DNA of 64,000 bases from Pseudorhodobacter sp. MZDSW-24AT. Its GTDB lineage: Bacteria; Pseudomonadota; Alphaproteobacteria; Rhodobacterales; Rhodobacteraceae. Shown here one piece after another: positions 7,290 through 16,157 of this stretch (positions within the stretch are counted from its first letter, which is position 1; each line of letters begins with the position of its first letter). Where the stretch lies: the NCBI RefSeq assembly GCF_002794355.1, contig NZ_PGOI01000009.1, positions 1-64,000 of the forward strand, read 5' to 3'. The position numbers and the translations under genes are program-made. The notes below the pieces were generated by a model, which was not told the DNA's origin, did no database searches, and was given only the letters and a program-made list of their open reading frames with translations.

Positions 7290-9209
7290 CTACTCGCTAT
7301 TCTGGGGTTTTGGCTCTGGCCGCTTCGTCAAACTGTTTGATCGCTCCGCTGGCCGGCTTTCACCCGCCTGACCCCTCGGAATAGTTGCCGAACCATCCTC
7401 GACTTGCCAGCGAACAAGCTTGGCGGAGGGTATCAGGTCTTTCAGACGTGTAATCAAGGCATCCTTTTCAATATCAGATGCGCTGCCAATCGTGATGTCA
7501 CGGCCTTTGGTCAGTCTTTGTAGATGTGCTGCCTCGGCAGGACCAAATTGATCACTGACCCCAATTATCAGCACTGGCTGGCCTTGCAGGCGAACAGCCG
7601 TAGCAAGCGCCGCCATGCCATCCCGGACAATCAGGCAAGTGATTGCATCCCGAGGACCGATTACAATCAAGCCGCCCGGCGCGCCATAATGAGCTAAACT
7701 GCTCCGCCCTGCTGATTGGGTAAGGTCAATTCGTGTGAAACCAACAATACTCTCATCTTTACGTCGGCGCGGTAGCAGGATGTCTCCCTCACCATCGCCC
7801 CGGATGTCATCGGCATAGCCTGCAATCGCGTCGCGCAGAGTGGATGGCAGTCCAGAATTCTGCGTGCGCAGCGGTGCGGTGAACCACGCCTGACGCGCCG
7901 ATGTTAGGTCGCCTGGCGTTGAACCTATTCCATCGTTAATGCCACGGTTTCCGGAACGCCTCAGGATATCACGATAGCGCCTGCGTGCCGCCTCTTGCGG
8001 GTGGGCTTGCGCGATTGCGTCCAAGGGAAGGGCGGCGCGCCTATGGATCCCTTGTGTCGCGGATCGCAACTGGTGGCGTGCCATCTTATGCTGCTCGTGC
8101 ATGACTTGGCGCAGAGCTTGTGCCATCGGGCTTTTGCTGCCCCGTAGGATCTGGCGCACCGCCGCTTTCTCTGCGGCCTGTGCCTGAGATAGTCGCCGCT
8201 GAGCCTCCCTCGCCTCAAGGCGTGTTTTCTGTTGCTGACGCTGTTTACCCAGAATGGGTTGCAAAAACTTGCTTGTAAGGGTCACCAACGCCGCTTCCGC
8301 ATGTCCGTGAGCAGGTGCTGTTGGATCCGGCAAAGCCGTTGTTGTATTGCCTGCGTTAAGGTCAGGGACAAAGGTCCCGATCCTCTGCTGCAGCTTGCGC
8401 AACCCACAGGCCGTCCCAAGCTGACTTGCTGCCACCTGCCATGAGCGGACACGGTGCGAAATCCTGGCGCCACTTCGATATAAGATATACCGCAGATCAT
8501 AGGTGCGCAGTGCACTATGCACTTCTTGCCAGCTCTTCGCAGTTTCCAATCTATGGCGCAGCCAGATCTGAACTCTCGGCGCGAGAATGTCGTAGAGGAT
8601 AGGCAAACCGCTGCGCCGTTCAAGAGCTCGGGCCGCGTCTGGCGTCGGTCGCAGGCCCAGAGCACGGTCGCGCACCTTGGCGCGCCAATGTGCCTTCGGC
8701 TTGGGCACAAGTGTGATGCCCTCATCGCCGGACTCTATATCAAATCTCCCGCGGTCGGCATTCCACCCCATGCGTGCTTCCACCCTCCGGCAAACCAGTT
8801 CCAGGCGAGCATAGTCCTGCCAGAGGGAGAGGGCTTTCCCTGTAATAGGGTGCACACGGTTCAGCACGACATGCACATGTGGGTTGGGTCGGTCCCGATG
8901 AACCGCGATAACCATTTGATGTGAGGCGGCGCCGATGTCGATCATCACAAGCCGAGCAGCGTTGATCATCGCCTCATTGCTCGGACGTTCTGTCTCAGGC
9001 CAGGACACGACAATATGTGTTGCCGGATGCCTTACGCCATCGTTTAGCCCATGCGTAATTTGCATTTGTTCCCGAGCGTCTTGCCAAACTCCACAAAGGT
9101 TGATGCAGCGCACGAGAACAGCCTTCCGACTGATATAGGCGATCCTTCCGCCAAACGGACAACCGAGCGTTTCGGTTCGCCTAAGGTTAGGGCACACCTT
9201 CGCGATCAT
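7290..9209 (-). CDS. Relaxase (TraI/VirD2-like mobilization nuclease) with Toprim-like C-terminus
   Basis: This 639-aa protein nicks oriT and pilots the transferred strand. The N-terminal relaxase domain has a possible catalytic Tyr in RIAYISR (about 25), a His in ATHIVVSWPE (about 65) and the metal-binding HVHVVLNRVH (about 111-120), the HxHxxxN motif of MOB-P-type relaxases. A central arginine/glutamine-rich coiled region (about 330-400) follows. A C-terminal segment, GGLIVIGPRDAITCLIVRDG...VLIIGVSDQFGP (about 510-570), resembles a Toprim-like fold used in some relaxases. Its start overlaps the end of the upstream MobC/TraJ-like gene by 23 bp, indicating translational coupling. Confidence 0.82.
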   Translation of the reverse strand: MIAKVCPNLRRTETLGCPFGGRIAYISRKAVLVRCINLCGVWQDAREQMQITHGLNDGVRHPATHIVVSWPETERPSNEAMINAARLVMIDIGAASHQMVIAVHRDRPNPHVHVVLNRVHPITGKALSLWQDYARLELVCRRVEARMGWNADRGRFDIESGDEGITLVPKPKAHWRAKVRDRALGLRPTPDAARALERRSGLPILYDILAPRVQIWLRHRLETAKSWQEVHSALRTYDLRYILYRSGARISHRVRSWQVAASQLGTACGLRKLQQRIGTFVPDLNAGNTTTALPDPTAPAHGHAEAALVTLTSKFLQPILGKQRQQQKTRLEAREAQRRLSQAQAAEKAAVRQILRGSKSPMAQALRQVMHEQHKMARHQLRSATQGIHRRAALPLDAIAQAHPQEAARRRYRDILRRSGNRGINDGIGSTPGDLTSARQAWFTAPLRTQNSGLPSTLRDAIAGYADDIRGDGEGDILLPRRRKDESIVGFTRIDLTQSAGRSSLAHYGAPGGLIVIGPRDAITCLIVRDGMAALATAVRLQGQPVLIIGVSDQFGPAEAAHLQRLTKGRDITIGSASDIEKDALITRLKDLIPSAKLVRWQVEDGSATIPRGQAGESRPAERSNSLTKRPEPKPQNSE

Positions 9210-9546
9210 TGTCGATCACCTTTCTCTGCAGGTCACGGAGATCCTGCGACACTCGCAGGATCTCTTGAGCGATCTTTTCGGACGGCACCTTCAAGGTGAG
9301 GCGCGCGATGTCCTGCATTTGGCTGGCCAGCTGGCCCAGTGCGCCGCTTAACATACGGTCCGACGCACTGGGGTTGCCGCAACTGTTGCGCAGTTGATCG
9401 CGAGCCCATCCGGCGAGCCCATGTGCGCCGCACTTCTGCGCGGCGCGAAGGAACATCAGATGCTCTGCGGTCGAGACCCGGATCTGTATGAGCGCTTGAC
9501 GACGTCTTTTGTTTGATCGCGGTGCGCCGTCGCCTGCCTTGGCCAT
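9187..9546 (-). CDS. MobC/TraJ-like relaxosome accessory protein
   Basis: This 119-aa basic protein has the segment KRRRQALIQIRVSTAEHLMF followed by helices, fitting the ribbon-helix-helix relaxosome proteins (MobC, TraJ) that bind oriT and recruit the relaxase. It overlaps the relaxase start and is preceded by the TraK-like gene 10 bp upstream, so the three form an operon. The C-terminal QMQDIARLTLKVPSEKIAQE helix resembles the MobC tail. Confidence 0.68.
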   Translation of the reverse strand: MAKAGDGAPRSNKRRRQALIQIRVSTAEHLMFLRAAQKCGAHGLAGWARDQLRNSCGNPSASDRMLSGALGQLASQMQDIARLTLKVPSEKIAQEILRVSQDLRDLQRKVIDNDREGVP

Positions 9547-9556
9547 GTTGCCCCCG

Positions 9557-10036
9557 TTACCTTTGGAAGCTTGGCGTTGGTTGTGCGGCGGAGGGTGCAG
9601 GACCGTCGTGTTGCTTCAATGCCGGCACTCCCGAAGCGTCGTGAGCGCGGGGCGACGGGCTCATTTCATCGCGTTTGGCTTCGGGCGCAGGGGCTTTGGC
9701 CTTTTGGCCAGAAGTCGTAGTCTTTCGCTTGTCTCTTGCTGCACCAACCGCCGTTTGATCCTTTGGTTCTTTGTCACGCAGATAATGTGCCAAAGTGCTG
9801 GCGCTGATTTTCACGCCCGCATCGACCATCATCCCAGCGATGTCGCTGAAATTGTAGCCCTTCTGCACCGCGCGCAGAATTGCTGCGCGGTTCATGTCGA
9901 CAACATCGCGCGCAGTCAAAGAGGTTTTGGGCTTTGGTGCGAGCGCATCAAACTTCGGTGTGAATGCCTGGGACATTTGCAAGGTAATCGAGGTCTTCGC
10001 GGCTGAGGCTTTTGTAGGGAACATGAGCTTCTCCAT
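9557..10036 (-). CDS. TraK-like oriT-binding / plasmid accessory protein
   Basis: From ATG 10036 the protein is about 159 aa; a start at 10135 would add 33 residues that overlap a DnaA box, so the shorter form is preferred. The core ILRAVQKGYNFSDIAGMM followed by VKISASTLAHYLR is a two-helix DNA-recognition pattern also found in IncP TraK. The C-terminal third is proline/alanine/serine-rich and probably disordered. It heads the mobilization operon, and in IncP plasmids TraK binds next to oriT, so oriT may lie in the upstream gene-free region. Confidence 0.55.
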   Translation of the reverse strand: MEKLMFPTKASAAKTSITLQMSQAFTPKFDALAPKPKTSLTARDVVDMNRAAILRAVQKGYNFSDIAGMMVDAGVKISASTLAHYLRDKEPKDQTAVGAARDKRKTTTSGQKAKAPAPEAKRDEMSPSPRAHDASGVPALKQHDGPAPSAAQPTPSFQR

Positions 10037-10098
10037 TTTTTCATGTCGTCCCTTTGGAATAGGATCCACTTCAGAAAAAACTACGCATGCCTTTTCGG

Positions 10099-10107
10099 TT
10101 ATCCACA
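10099..10107 (+). promoter_or_regulatory. DnaA box upstream of the mobilization operon
   Basis: TTATCCACA is an exact consensus DnaA box. It lies 63 bp upstream of the preferred start of the TraK-like gene, in the non-coding region where oriT or a vegetative origin would be expected. Confidence 0.4.
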
Positions 10108-10135
10108 GGTATGCTTCGCTCGTCGCAAGCGGCAC

Positions 10136-10694
10136 TGCGTCATCTCTCGAGGCGTTGCCTGACAGGGGCCGCCTGCTCTCCCCAATGGCTTACCCTTCTG
10201 CCAAAGATCGATTTCCCGCCGACCATCAGCCCTCCTCAGGCAGTAAACCTTTCATGTTTTTCGCAGGGTATGGCGACGGTCATACCGTCCGACTTGTGGG
10301 GTCATGATGCTTTGCGGAAGACGAAGGCAAAATGCGAGCGCGGGCAGAAGAGCCCGTTTGGTATAGGACCCACCAAATAATGTCCATTCTGGTGGGTTTT
10401 TGTTCATTGCGGCACATAGACATTGTCCACCAATGATGGCCTTTGTAGTTTATGTAAGTTATTTCAATAGGTTGACCTAAGCTCTGATTTTCAGGACTTT
10501 TCAACGTGGCATTTGCCGTCCCCACGCCCCACCCGGATTGACGCCAAACCTCCCTTGCTCAATGTTGCCAGCCATCGACCCGGCCTTGCTCACACTGAGC
10601 AAGGGGCCCTGCAGGCCCGGTCGTTCCTTGTCAGCGCACCCGTCTAGGCGCGCTCCATGCGGCCCTGCCGCGCCTGGCCATCGAAGGAACAGCC
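10136..10694. other. Gene-free region: oriT/origin candidate
   Basis: No gene is seen. The region holds a perfect hairpin with T-run (annotated), a small hairpin CGGGC-AGAAGA-GCCCG near 10341-10356, and an AT-rich stretch at about 10400-10500. It separates the mobilization operon from a truncated AAA ATPase gene. An oriT is plausible here, but I cannot identify a nic site. Confidence 0.4.
10368..10401 (+). terminator. Rho-independent terminator-like hairpin
   Basis: ACCCACCA (10368-10375) pairs perfectly with TGGTGGGT (10390-10397), followed by TTTT. It has no obvious gene upstream on the plus strand, so it may terminate an unannotated short RNA or be a relic. Confidence 0.5.
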
Positions 10695-11376
10695 ATGTCA
10701 AATTTTCGCATCATGAAGGCAGACTATCTGGACTCTGTAGTCGCAAAGGATGAGCTCGTTGCCCATCTGGTCAAACACAAGCGCAAGCTGATTGCCGTCA
10801 GGCTGGATGCCGAATGCCCGCTGAGTGACCCAGCAAAGGATGACGACCGCCCTTGGGCAGAAACGCTGGGCGAGATCACGCTCCCATCGAAAGAGCAGAC
10901 CAAGATCAGGCAGCGCGCAGAACAGCTCATCAAGCGTCGGACGGCCGCCAGCGGTATATGGCACCTAAAGTCGGATGACCTGAAGAAACTCGAGGCCCTC
11001 AAGCACGGTGTTCGCATGGCAAGAATTGACACCGAGCATCAGGCTGATGAACGCGCCGCACCCCTGCACGCAGAATTCCCATGGATGGGGCAAGCGACCG
11101 AAGCCGTCTGGCATGCGATGCGGCAGTCCGTTCGGGTGGGCGATCCGGGCCTGCGCATCCCATCCATCCTCCTCGATGGCCCGCCGGGGATCGGCAAAAG
11201 CGCCTGGGCCCGCGCACTTGGCGATCTCATCAAGATGCCGACCGTGGTCTATGAGGCCACAAACGAGAATGCGTCCTTCGGCCTTGTCGGGTCGCAGCGC
11301 GGCTGGTCCAATGCCGGACCGGGGCGGCTGATGAACAGCATCCTGCGACATCAGGTTCTCGCCCCGGCCCTTGAGA
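10695..11376 (+). pseudogene. Truncated AAA-family ATPase
   Basis: The frame starts at ATG 10695 with GAAGGA upstream. It encodes an N-terminal helical region and then Walker A LLDGPPGIGKSAWARAL (about residues 156-172). Homology-like sequence stops soon after (MNSILRHQVLAPA), before any Walker B, and the last residues of the open frame belong to a different gene fragment read out of frame. The Walker B, sensor and C-terminal parts are missing, so this is a broken gene. The intact family is a soluble AAA ATPase of unknown role in alphaproteobacterial accessory regions. Confidence 0.7.
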
Positions 11377-11479
11377 GGGCAAACCGGTGTGGTTCGCCTT
11401 TGGTCCGGACCAGCCCTTGGTATTCTTCGCAGGCATTCGCACCGACTGGACCTCGGTGCGCGCAACCCAAAAGCACTGA
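11375..11479 (+). pseudogene. SRAP/YedK (HMCES-like) gene fragment
   Basis: In the frame beginning at GAG 11375 the sequence reads EGKPVWFAFGPDQPLVFFAG followed by IRTDWTSVR and a stop at 11477-11479. This matches the strand-helix segment of SOS-response-associated peptidases (KPVWFA...PLAFFAGIWTxW), which covalently protect abasic sites. Both ends of the gene are missing. The fragment is joined directly to the truncated AAA gene, marking a deletion or recombination joint near 11376. Confidence 0.6.
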
Positions 11480-11488
11480 GGCGGGTGC

Positions 11489-11974
11489 TCAACCTATCCT
11501 GAAGTCCGCCTCTCGATAGAACCCGAAGTCATTTAGCCATATGACGCCGCAGACGTTGCACACGTCTGGCACCTTCCGGTTCGCGCGCTGTTTCGATGGC
11601 TTGGAAAGCTCCTTCGTTACAATCGTTCGGTCCATCTTGCCGAGGGCATAGGCGACGAGAAAAGGGTCCTTCCCGATTTTTTGCAATTCCGTCGCATCCA
11701 GATCGGGAGCGTATCCCTTGGAGACCACATGCCGGAGAGCCGTCACGTCAGCCCGCTCATCTAGACGGAGGGCGGTCTTGGCATCGGCTTCTTTCAACCA
11801 GTCCGCAACGTCATCGTTTCCGGCTGTCACCTCGTCGGCAATTTCGCGGGGAATTTTTACACGGCCAGCTCGGCCGCACTCGATAAGCCAGTCCCAGAAC
11901 TGTGGGATGCGCTCAATCGGATAATAATCGCCATTCGCCCGGATTAATGTATTGGCGTCAAGGAGGTAGAGCAC
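11489..11974 (-). CDS. DUF4411-like PIN-domain protein (putative toxin of a pair)
   Basis: This 161-aa protein opens MLYLLDANTLIRANGDYYP, with the early DAN/D acidic residue of PIN-like nucleases. Further acidic residues follow (IADEV, DADxxE-like DLDATEL, then KDPFLVAYAL), matching the DUF4411 family often found as the second gene after an HTH/ImmA-IrrE-type protein. It overlaps the upstream ImmA/IrrE gene by 1 bp. The likely activity is a metal-dependent ribonuclease, inferred from family resemblance. Confidence 0.7.
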   Translation of the reverse strand: MLYLLDANTLIRANGDYYPIERIPQFWDWLIECGRAGRVKIPREIADEVTAGNDDVADWLKEADAKTALRLDERADVTALRHVVSKGYAPDLDATELQKIGKDPFLVAYALGKMDRTIVTKELSKPSKQRANRKVPDVCNVCGVIWLNDFGFYREADFRIG

Positions 11975-13227
11975 TATGTTGCCTTCCTCCTCGGAGCGCC
12001 GTTACCGAGGCCCATCACGCTGGATAGCAGGGGTTCAACTGCACCGGGGCGCACACCCAAAACCTTCGCGGCCGTGGTATGGGTGACGGTATCGGCGCGA
12101 AGTCCATGCCCCACAAAGCGTAAAAGGGCTTCCCCCAAGCGATGGCGACGGACGACGTAGTAATTCGGCCCGCCTTCGGTGTTGCGATTCTGGTCTCGTT
12201 CACGGGCACGTTGGCGCTGCCATTGCTCGGCAAGAATGCGGACAACCTCGCCATAGGTCTCCGCATCCGTTTTCCGCTCGCGCCAAAGTCGATAGGCGGC
12301 CATCGCTTTGCTGACGTGCCATTCCCGACACAAAATCTCGGCCTCCTGAATGACAGCGTCGGCCGTCACCAGTCGGGGCAGTCGTGCCAATGCCTGATCC
12401 GGCAGTAGCAGTTCGCCCGCCACGTCATTGCAGAAGCGTTCAATTCGAGCATTAGTTGTATGCGGTTCCTCTTTCGCGGGAAGGCCGCTAACGCCGGTAT
12501 TGCCGACGAAAATATGCACCAATTCATGAATCAGGGTGAACGACCACGCCGCTTTGGCGTCCTGGTCATTGATCACGATCATAGGCGCGAGCTTGTCGGC
12601 AACCGCAAAGCCTCTGAAGACCTTCGGAGAGATCGCGGTGTGATGGCTTCCGAGATCGCCCAAGAGGATGACAAAGACACGGAGGGCTTCGGTTCTGCGC
12701 CGCAGTTCCGTGAAGAGGTCTTCAGGTTGGCGCATCCCTCGCCGGAAGCTGCGATCATCTTCAATTCTGAGTGCCGCTTTAATCCGATTGGCGGCCTGCA
12801 TGACTGGCGTGCTGATGGTGAGCGTGCCCACGAAGCCGACCAGCTCAGCGTCCTCCTCGTCCTCCATCATGTCGCGCAAAATGCTCTGCCGTGTCCGCAC
12901 GTCCCGGACAAGGGCATCCAGCCATGCCGCTTCCTGCCGCGCGACCGGCGTGCGCATCGTGCGAAAATCCTCGCCCCGGTCTGCCGGGCGCGGCGGTTCC
13001 GCCATGTAGAAGGAAAGAAGAGGGCGGTGGTATGCGGCTGCCATCTTGGCTAGCTGCGCCTCGGACGGCGCGCGCTCGCCGGCCTCCATCGCTTCCAGTT
13101 TTTCGGCCGCCGTGGCGCGCGTGCCAGAGGTCAAGCCAATCTTGTGCGCAGCCTCCTCTATGGAGAGCCCCGCCGTCTCGCGTGCCCAAACTAGGACCGC
13201 AGGATTGATAGCTTCCTCAACGCTCAT
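11974..13227 (-). CDS. HTH-ImmA/IrrE family metallopeptidase (putative antitoxin/regulator)
   Basis: This 417-aa protein begins with a helix-turn-helix domain (LSIEEAAHKIGL...AEKLEAMEAGERAPSEAQL, about residues 20-62). A central zinc-peptidase domain carries HELVH (about 234-238), with downstream acidic residues EERFCNDVAGELLLP-like in RIERFCNDVAGELLLP. ImmA/IrrE proteases cleave repressors. With the adjoining PIN-like gene (1-bp overlap) it forms a COG2856/DUF4411-type toxin-antitoxin-like pair. The C-terminal ~100 residues are an extra basic segment. Confidence 0.8.
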   Translation of the reverse strand: MSVEEAINPAVLVWARETAGLSIEEAAHKIGLTSGTRATAAEKLEAMEAGERAPSEAQLAKMAAAYHRPLLSFYMAEPPRPADRGEDFRTMRTPVARQEAAWLDALVRDVRTRQSILRDMMEDEEDAELVGFVGTLTISTPVMQAANRIKAALRIEDDRSFRRGMRQPEDLFTELRRRTEALRVFVILLGDLGSHHTAISPKVFRGFAVADKLAPMIVINDQDAKAAWSFTLIHELVHIFVGNTGVSGLPAKEEPHTTNARIERFCNDVAGELLLPDQALARLPRLVTADAVIQEAEILCREWHVSKAMAAYRLWRERKTDAETYGEVVRILAEQWQRQRARERDQNRNTEGGPNYYVVRRHRLGEALLRFVGHGLRADTVTHTTAAKVLGVRPGAVEPLLSSVMGLGNGAPRRKAT

Positions 13228-14046
13228 GTGCGTGCCTTGGCGGCTGATGCCTTCTATTGCGGTTCATTCTCCTTAGATGGGAATGAAATTCCAGTGAAAG
13301 AGTCTATGCGCCGAAAATTGATTGAGTGATCGCGCCCATGTGAGTCCCCTGTGCAACGCCTTTCCGAATGCGGCGTTGCACCTGAGGGCCCCAATATAGA
13401 GCTGGGCGGATCTCTACCACCCGGTCCCTAAGGCCGCGCATGACCCTCCGCTTTTGTCCGCCTAGCTGCCCCCAAGGTCGGCTCAGGAGCATTGGCACGA
13501 AGAGCCCTGGGCCGCTGGTCGGCGGTGGAGCGCGCTACATCTCCAGTGTCTGGATCATTTCTACCCGTGTTTCAAGTCTTCCGCTTTCGAACTACGCAGT
13601 CAGGAAAACATTGGTAACGTACAAAGCAAGTCCTCCACCAACCACGCGGACACCGATAGAATGTGTGTTTGCATCGTTCTGCTGACGGTGTGAAAAAGCT
13701 TTGAAGTTTGACCCCACCAAGTTTTATTATCTCTCTTATTTTCGAGACTTTGTTTTCCGAACGGTGGGGTCATCGTTGAACGCTGAAGATGGGACCCAAC
13801 CGCGTGCCGATCCACACCAGATATGAACGACCGCTTTCGCTATTCACATCGAAGCGGTGTGCCAAAGCCGACCGTCCGCCAAGAGCCGATTTCGTCTCCA
13901 CCCTCGCAACGGGCGGAGGGACTAAGCCGCTCCGCGGCATTGGCGCTTTTGGCAGGCGTTTGGCATCCAATTCAGCGTTACTATTTGTGTGAAGCCTTTC
14001 CGGGCTGACGATGTGGGTCTTCCCACCCGTCAGACAGGAGGTTTCG
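13228..14046. other. Gene-free region with inverted repeats, left flank of an IS91-like element
   Basis: No supported gene is seen. TGACCCCACC (13709-13718) and GGTGGGGTCA (13763-13772) form a perfect 10-bp inverted repeat around an AT-rich 44-bp spacer. A small hairpin, GTGGG-TCTT-CCCAC, sits just upstream of the recombinase ribosome site at about 14012-14025. The stretch is probably IS debris. Confidence 0.4.
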
Positions 14047-14937
14047 ATGAAGGAGGAGAAGACCACCCCGCTGCGCCAGCGGATGATTGAAGACATGCAT
14101 ATCCGTGGCTTGTGCGCGAAGACCCAGCAGGGGCACATCCGATGCGTCAAGCATTTCGCGTCTTTCCTTGGGCGATCGCCAGATACAGCCACACCGGAGG
14201 ATCTGCGGGCCTATCAGTTGCAGATGACGAAGGACCTGGTGTCGGCCATCACGTTCAACGTCCGGATCATTTCGCTGCGGTTCTTTTTCAGCGTCACCTG
14301 CGGCCGCGAGGAGATGAAGCGATACATGCAGTTCCATCGCCAGCCGCGGAAGTTGCCGGTGGTGTTGAGCGTGGAAGAGGTTGCAAAGCTTCTGGCCTCG
14401 GTGCCGGGGCCCGGATTGAATTATCGGGCAGCCCTTGGCATCAGCTACGGGGCGGGGCTGCGGGCCTCGGAGGTCTGCAACCTCAGGGTCCGCGACATCG
14501 AGAGCCAGCGCATGCTAATCCATGTCGATCAGGGCAAGGGCAGCAAGGACCGACAGGCCATGCTGTCACCCAGCCTGCTGGAGGTGCTGCGGCAATATTG
14601 GCTTGAGTCCCGTCCCGAAGGCTGGCTGTTTCCGGGCAAGCCAAAGATATCGCCTCTGTCACCCCGACAACTGAAGCGAGCCTTCATGGCGACCAAGGAT
14701 ATGGCTGGGATCACGAAGCCGGCGACCCTGCATACACTGCGCCACAGCTTCGCCACGCACCTGTTGGAGGCCAACACCAACGTGAGGGTGGTCCAGGTGC
14801 TGCTGGGTCATGCCAAGCTCAGCACCACGGCGCGGTATGCCCATGTCGCCACCAAGACGATCCAGAGCACTGTCAGCCCCTTCGAACAGATGAAGCTTGT
14901 CCAGGACAGGGTGCTCCGATCCGACGGGCCGGATTGA
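14047..14937 (+). CDS. Tyrosine recombinase of an IS91-type element
   Basis: This ~296-aa protein starts at ATG 14047 with AGGAGG six bases upstream. The N-terminal SAM-like DNA-binding domain (about 1-100) is followed by a catalytic domain with Arg in GLRASEV, Lys in QGKGSKDR, HTLRHSFATHL and LLGHAKLSTTARYAHV, giving the R-K-H-R-H-Y set of tyrosine recombinases. Proteins like this accompany IS91/IS801-family transposases, and a broken one follows 12 bp downstream. It is unlikely to be the integrase of the whole island. Confidence 0.85.
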   Translation: MKEEKTTPLRQRMIEDMHIRGLCAKTQQGHIRCVKHFASFLGRSPDTATPEDLRAYQLQMTKDLVSAITFNVRIISLRFFFSVTCGREEMKRYMQFHRQPRKLPVVLSVEEVAKLLASVPGPGLNYRAALGISYGAGLRASEVCNLRVRDIESQRMLIHVDQGKGSKDRQAMLSPSLLEVLRQYWLESRPEGWLFPGKPKISPLSPRQLKRAFMATKDMAGITKPATLHTLRHSFATHLLEANTNVRVVQVLLGHAKLSTTARYAHVATKTIQSTVSPFEQMKLVQDRVLRSDGPD

Positions 14938-14949
14938 CGCCGGGGCCCT

Positions 14950-15205
14950 ATGCCCCGGCCATCGCTGGAACTGGCTGACATCTTCCGCACCCATGGCCCT
15001 GCGTGGCGGCAGGCCAATGCGGGGCATGTCAGCCTGACCCAGCTCAAGGTGATGTCGGCCATCGAAGCCTGCCGGACCGAGGCTCTCGGCGGGCATGTGG
15101 CCGGGTGCGCCAGCTGCGGCCATCATCACATCGCCTATAATTCCTGCAAGAACCGGCATTGCCCCAAAATGTCAGGGCCCGGCGGCGCGGGACTGGAGGG
15201 CGGAG
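14950..15205 (+). pseudogene. IS91-family transposase, N-terminal fragment with frameshift
   Basis: The frame encodes the IS91 start RPSLELADIFRTHG, then the zinc-binding CASCGHHHIAYNSCKNRHCP. A 1-bp gain in the run CCCCAAAA (about 15164-15171) shifts the frame. The continuing sequence KCQGPAARDW is found in another frame and then stops at a joint near 15205, where IS110-type sequence begins. The catalytic region is absent. Confidence 0.75.
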
Positions 15206-15796
15206 CATGGGATTGTCGCCCCACAAGGGGTGTGGAACCTGCGAGGCATCCAACGGCGGATCAATGAGGCCGATAGTGACATCGAGCCATTGGTGATCGA
15301 GATGTCGCGGCTCTACCTTGCACAGATTGAGGCCCTTTCGGCCCGGGTCAGCTCACTGGAGGCGGTCTTGAAGAAAGAAGCCGCACAGTCTGATGCTTCA
15401 TCGCAGATGATGACGATGCCCTGCCTTGGGCCAATCACTGCCATGGCCATCGAAGCCTTTGCACCCGCGTTGACGGTGTTCCAGAAAAGCCGGGATTTTG
15501 CCGCCTGGCTGGGGCTTGTGCCGCGCCAATATTCCAGCGGAAGGAAGCAGGCTTTGGGGCGCACCTCCAAAATGGGTCAGCGTGATATCCGGCGCCTTTT
15601 GATCACGGGTGCAATGTCGGTCAATCGCTGGGCCAGCCGAAAGGGCGCTGCCCCGGGCTCCTGGCTTCATGCTATGCTGCTGCGCAAACCCCGCATGGTT
15701 GTCGCCATTGCGCTCGCCAACAAGATGGCCCGCATCCTTTGTGCCATGGAGACCAGGAAAGAAGTCTACAGAGATCCGCAACTGGCTACCGTCTGA
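15205..15796 (+). pseudogene. IS110-family transposase, C-terminal fragment
   Basis: About 196 residues starting EHGIVAPQGVWNLRG and continuing through MPCLGPITAMAIEAF, FAAWLGLVPRQYSSG and GRTSKMGQRDIRRLLITGAM match the transposase_20 (IS116/IS110/IS902) C-terminal domain. This domain includes the conserved serine region. The N-terminal DEDD RuvC-like domain is missing, replaced by the IS91 fragment. Inactive relic. Confidence 0.78.
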
Positions 15797-16157
15797 CGAC
15801 GGTCGGACAGCCAAGGACGGGGCGTCGGTGTGTGAGAAGGTCGCAGGACAGTATGGACAAAGATCGGTGACAACGGTTCTGGAAACACATCCGGGTCAAT
15901 GGACTTCGAGCCCATAGAACTGATCTCGCATCAGAACCGCGCAGCTCCATACCGGCCAGCGGCCATGCGATTGCCGCACGACAGGCCTGATACATGACCG
16001 CACCCGATCACACATCAACGCTGTTCAAAATCTGACTTGCACGAAGGGGGGGATCCATACATGACCCGGGTCAGTTCTGATTGAAAATTTACAGTTTCCG
16101 CCTATTTTCCCATTTTGGGCGAACCCAATCTTCTTTGTTGCTTTTCTCGTTCGACAA
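15797..16157. other. Gene-free region, IS remnant flank
   Basis: This is probably the 3' non-coding part of the IS110-like element followed by another element end. A perfect 12-bp palindrome, TGACCCGGGTCA, lies at about 16061-16072 and is followed by AT-rich sequence. No gene is seen. Confidence 0.4.

Noticed and set aside
14047-14937. Tyrosine recombinase as the integrase of the whole island
   Set aside because: It is directly followed by an IS91-type transposase remnant and lies 14 kb inside the island. The serine recombinase adjacent to the tRNA is the better candidate.
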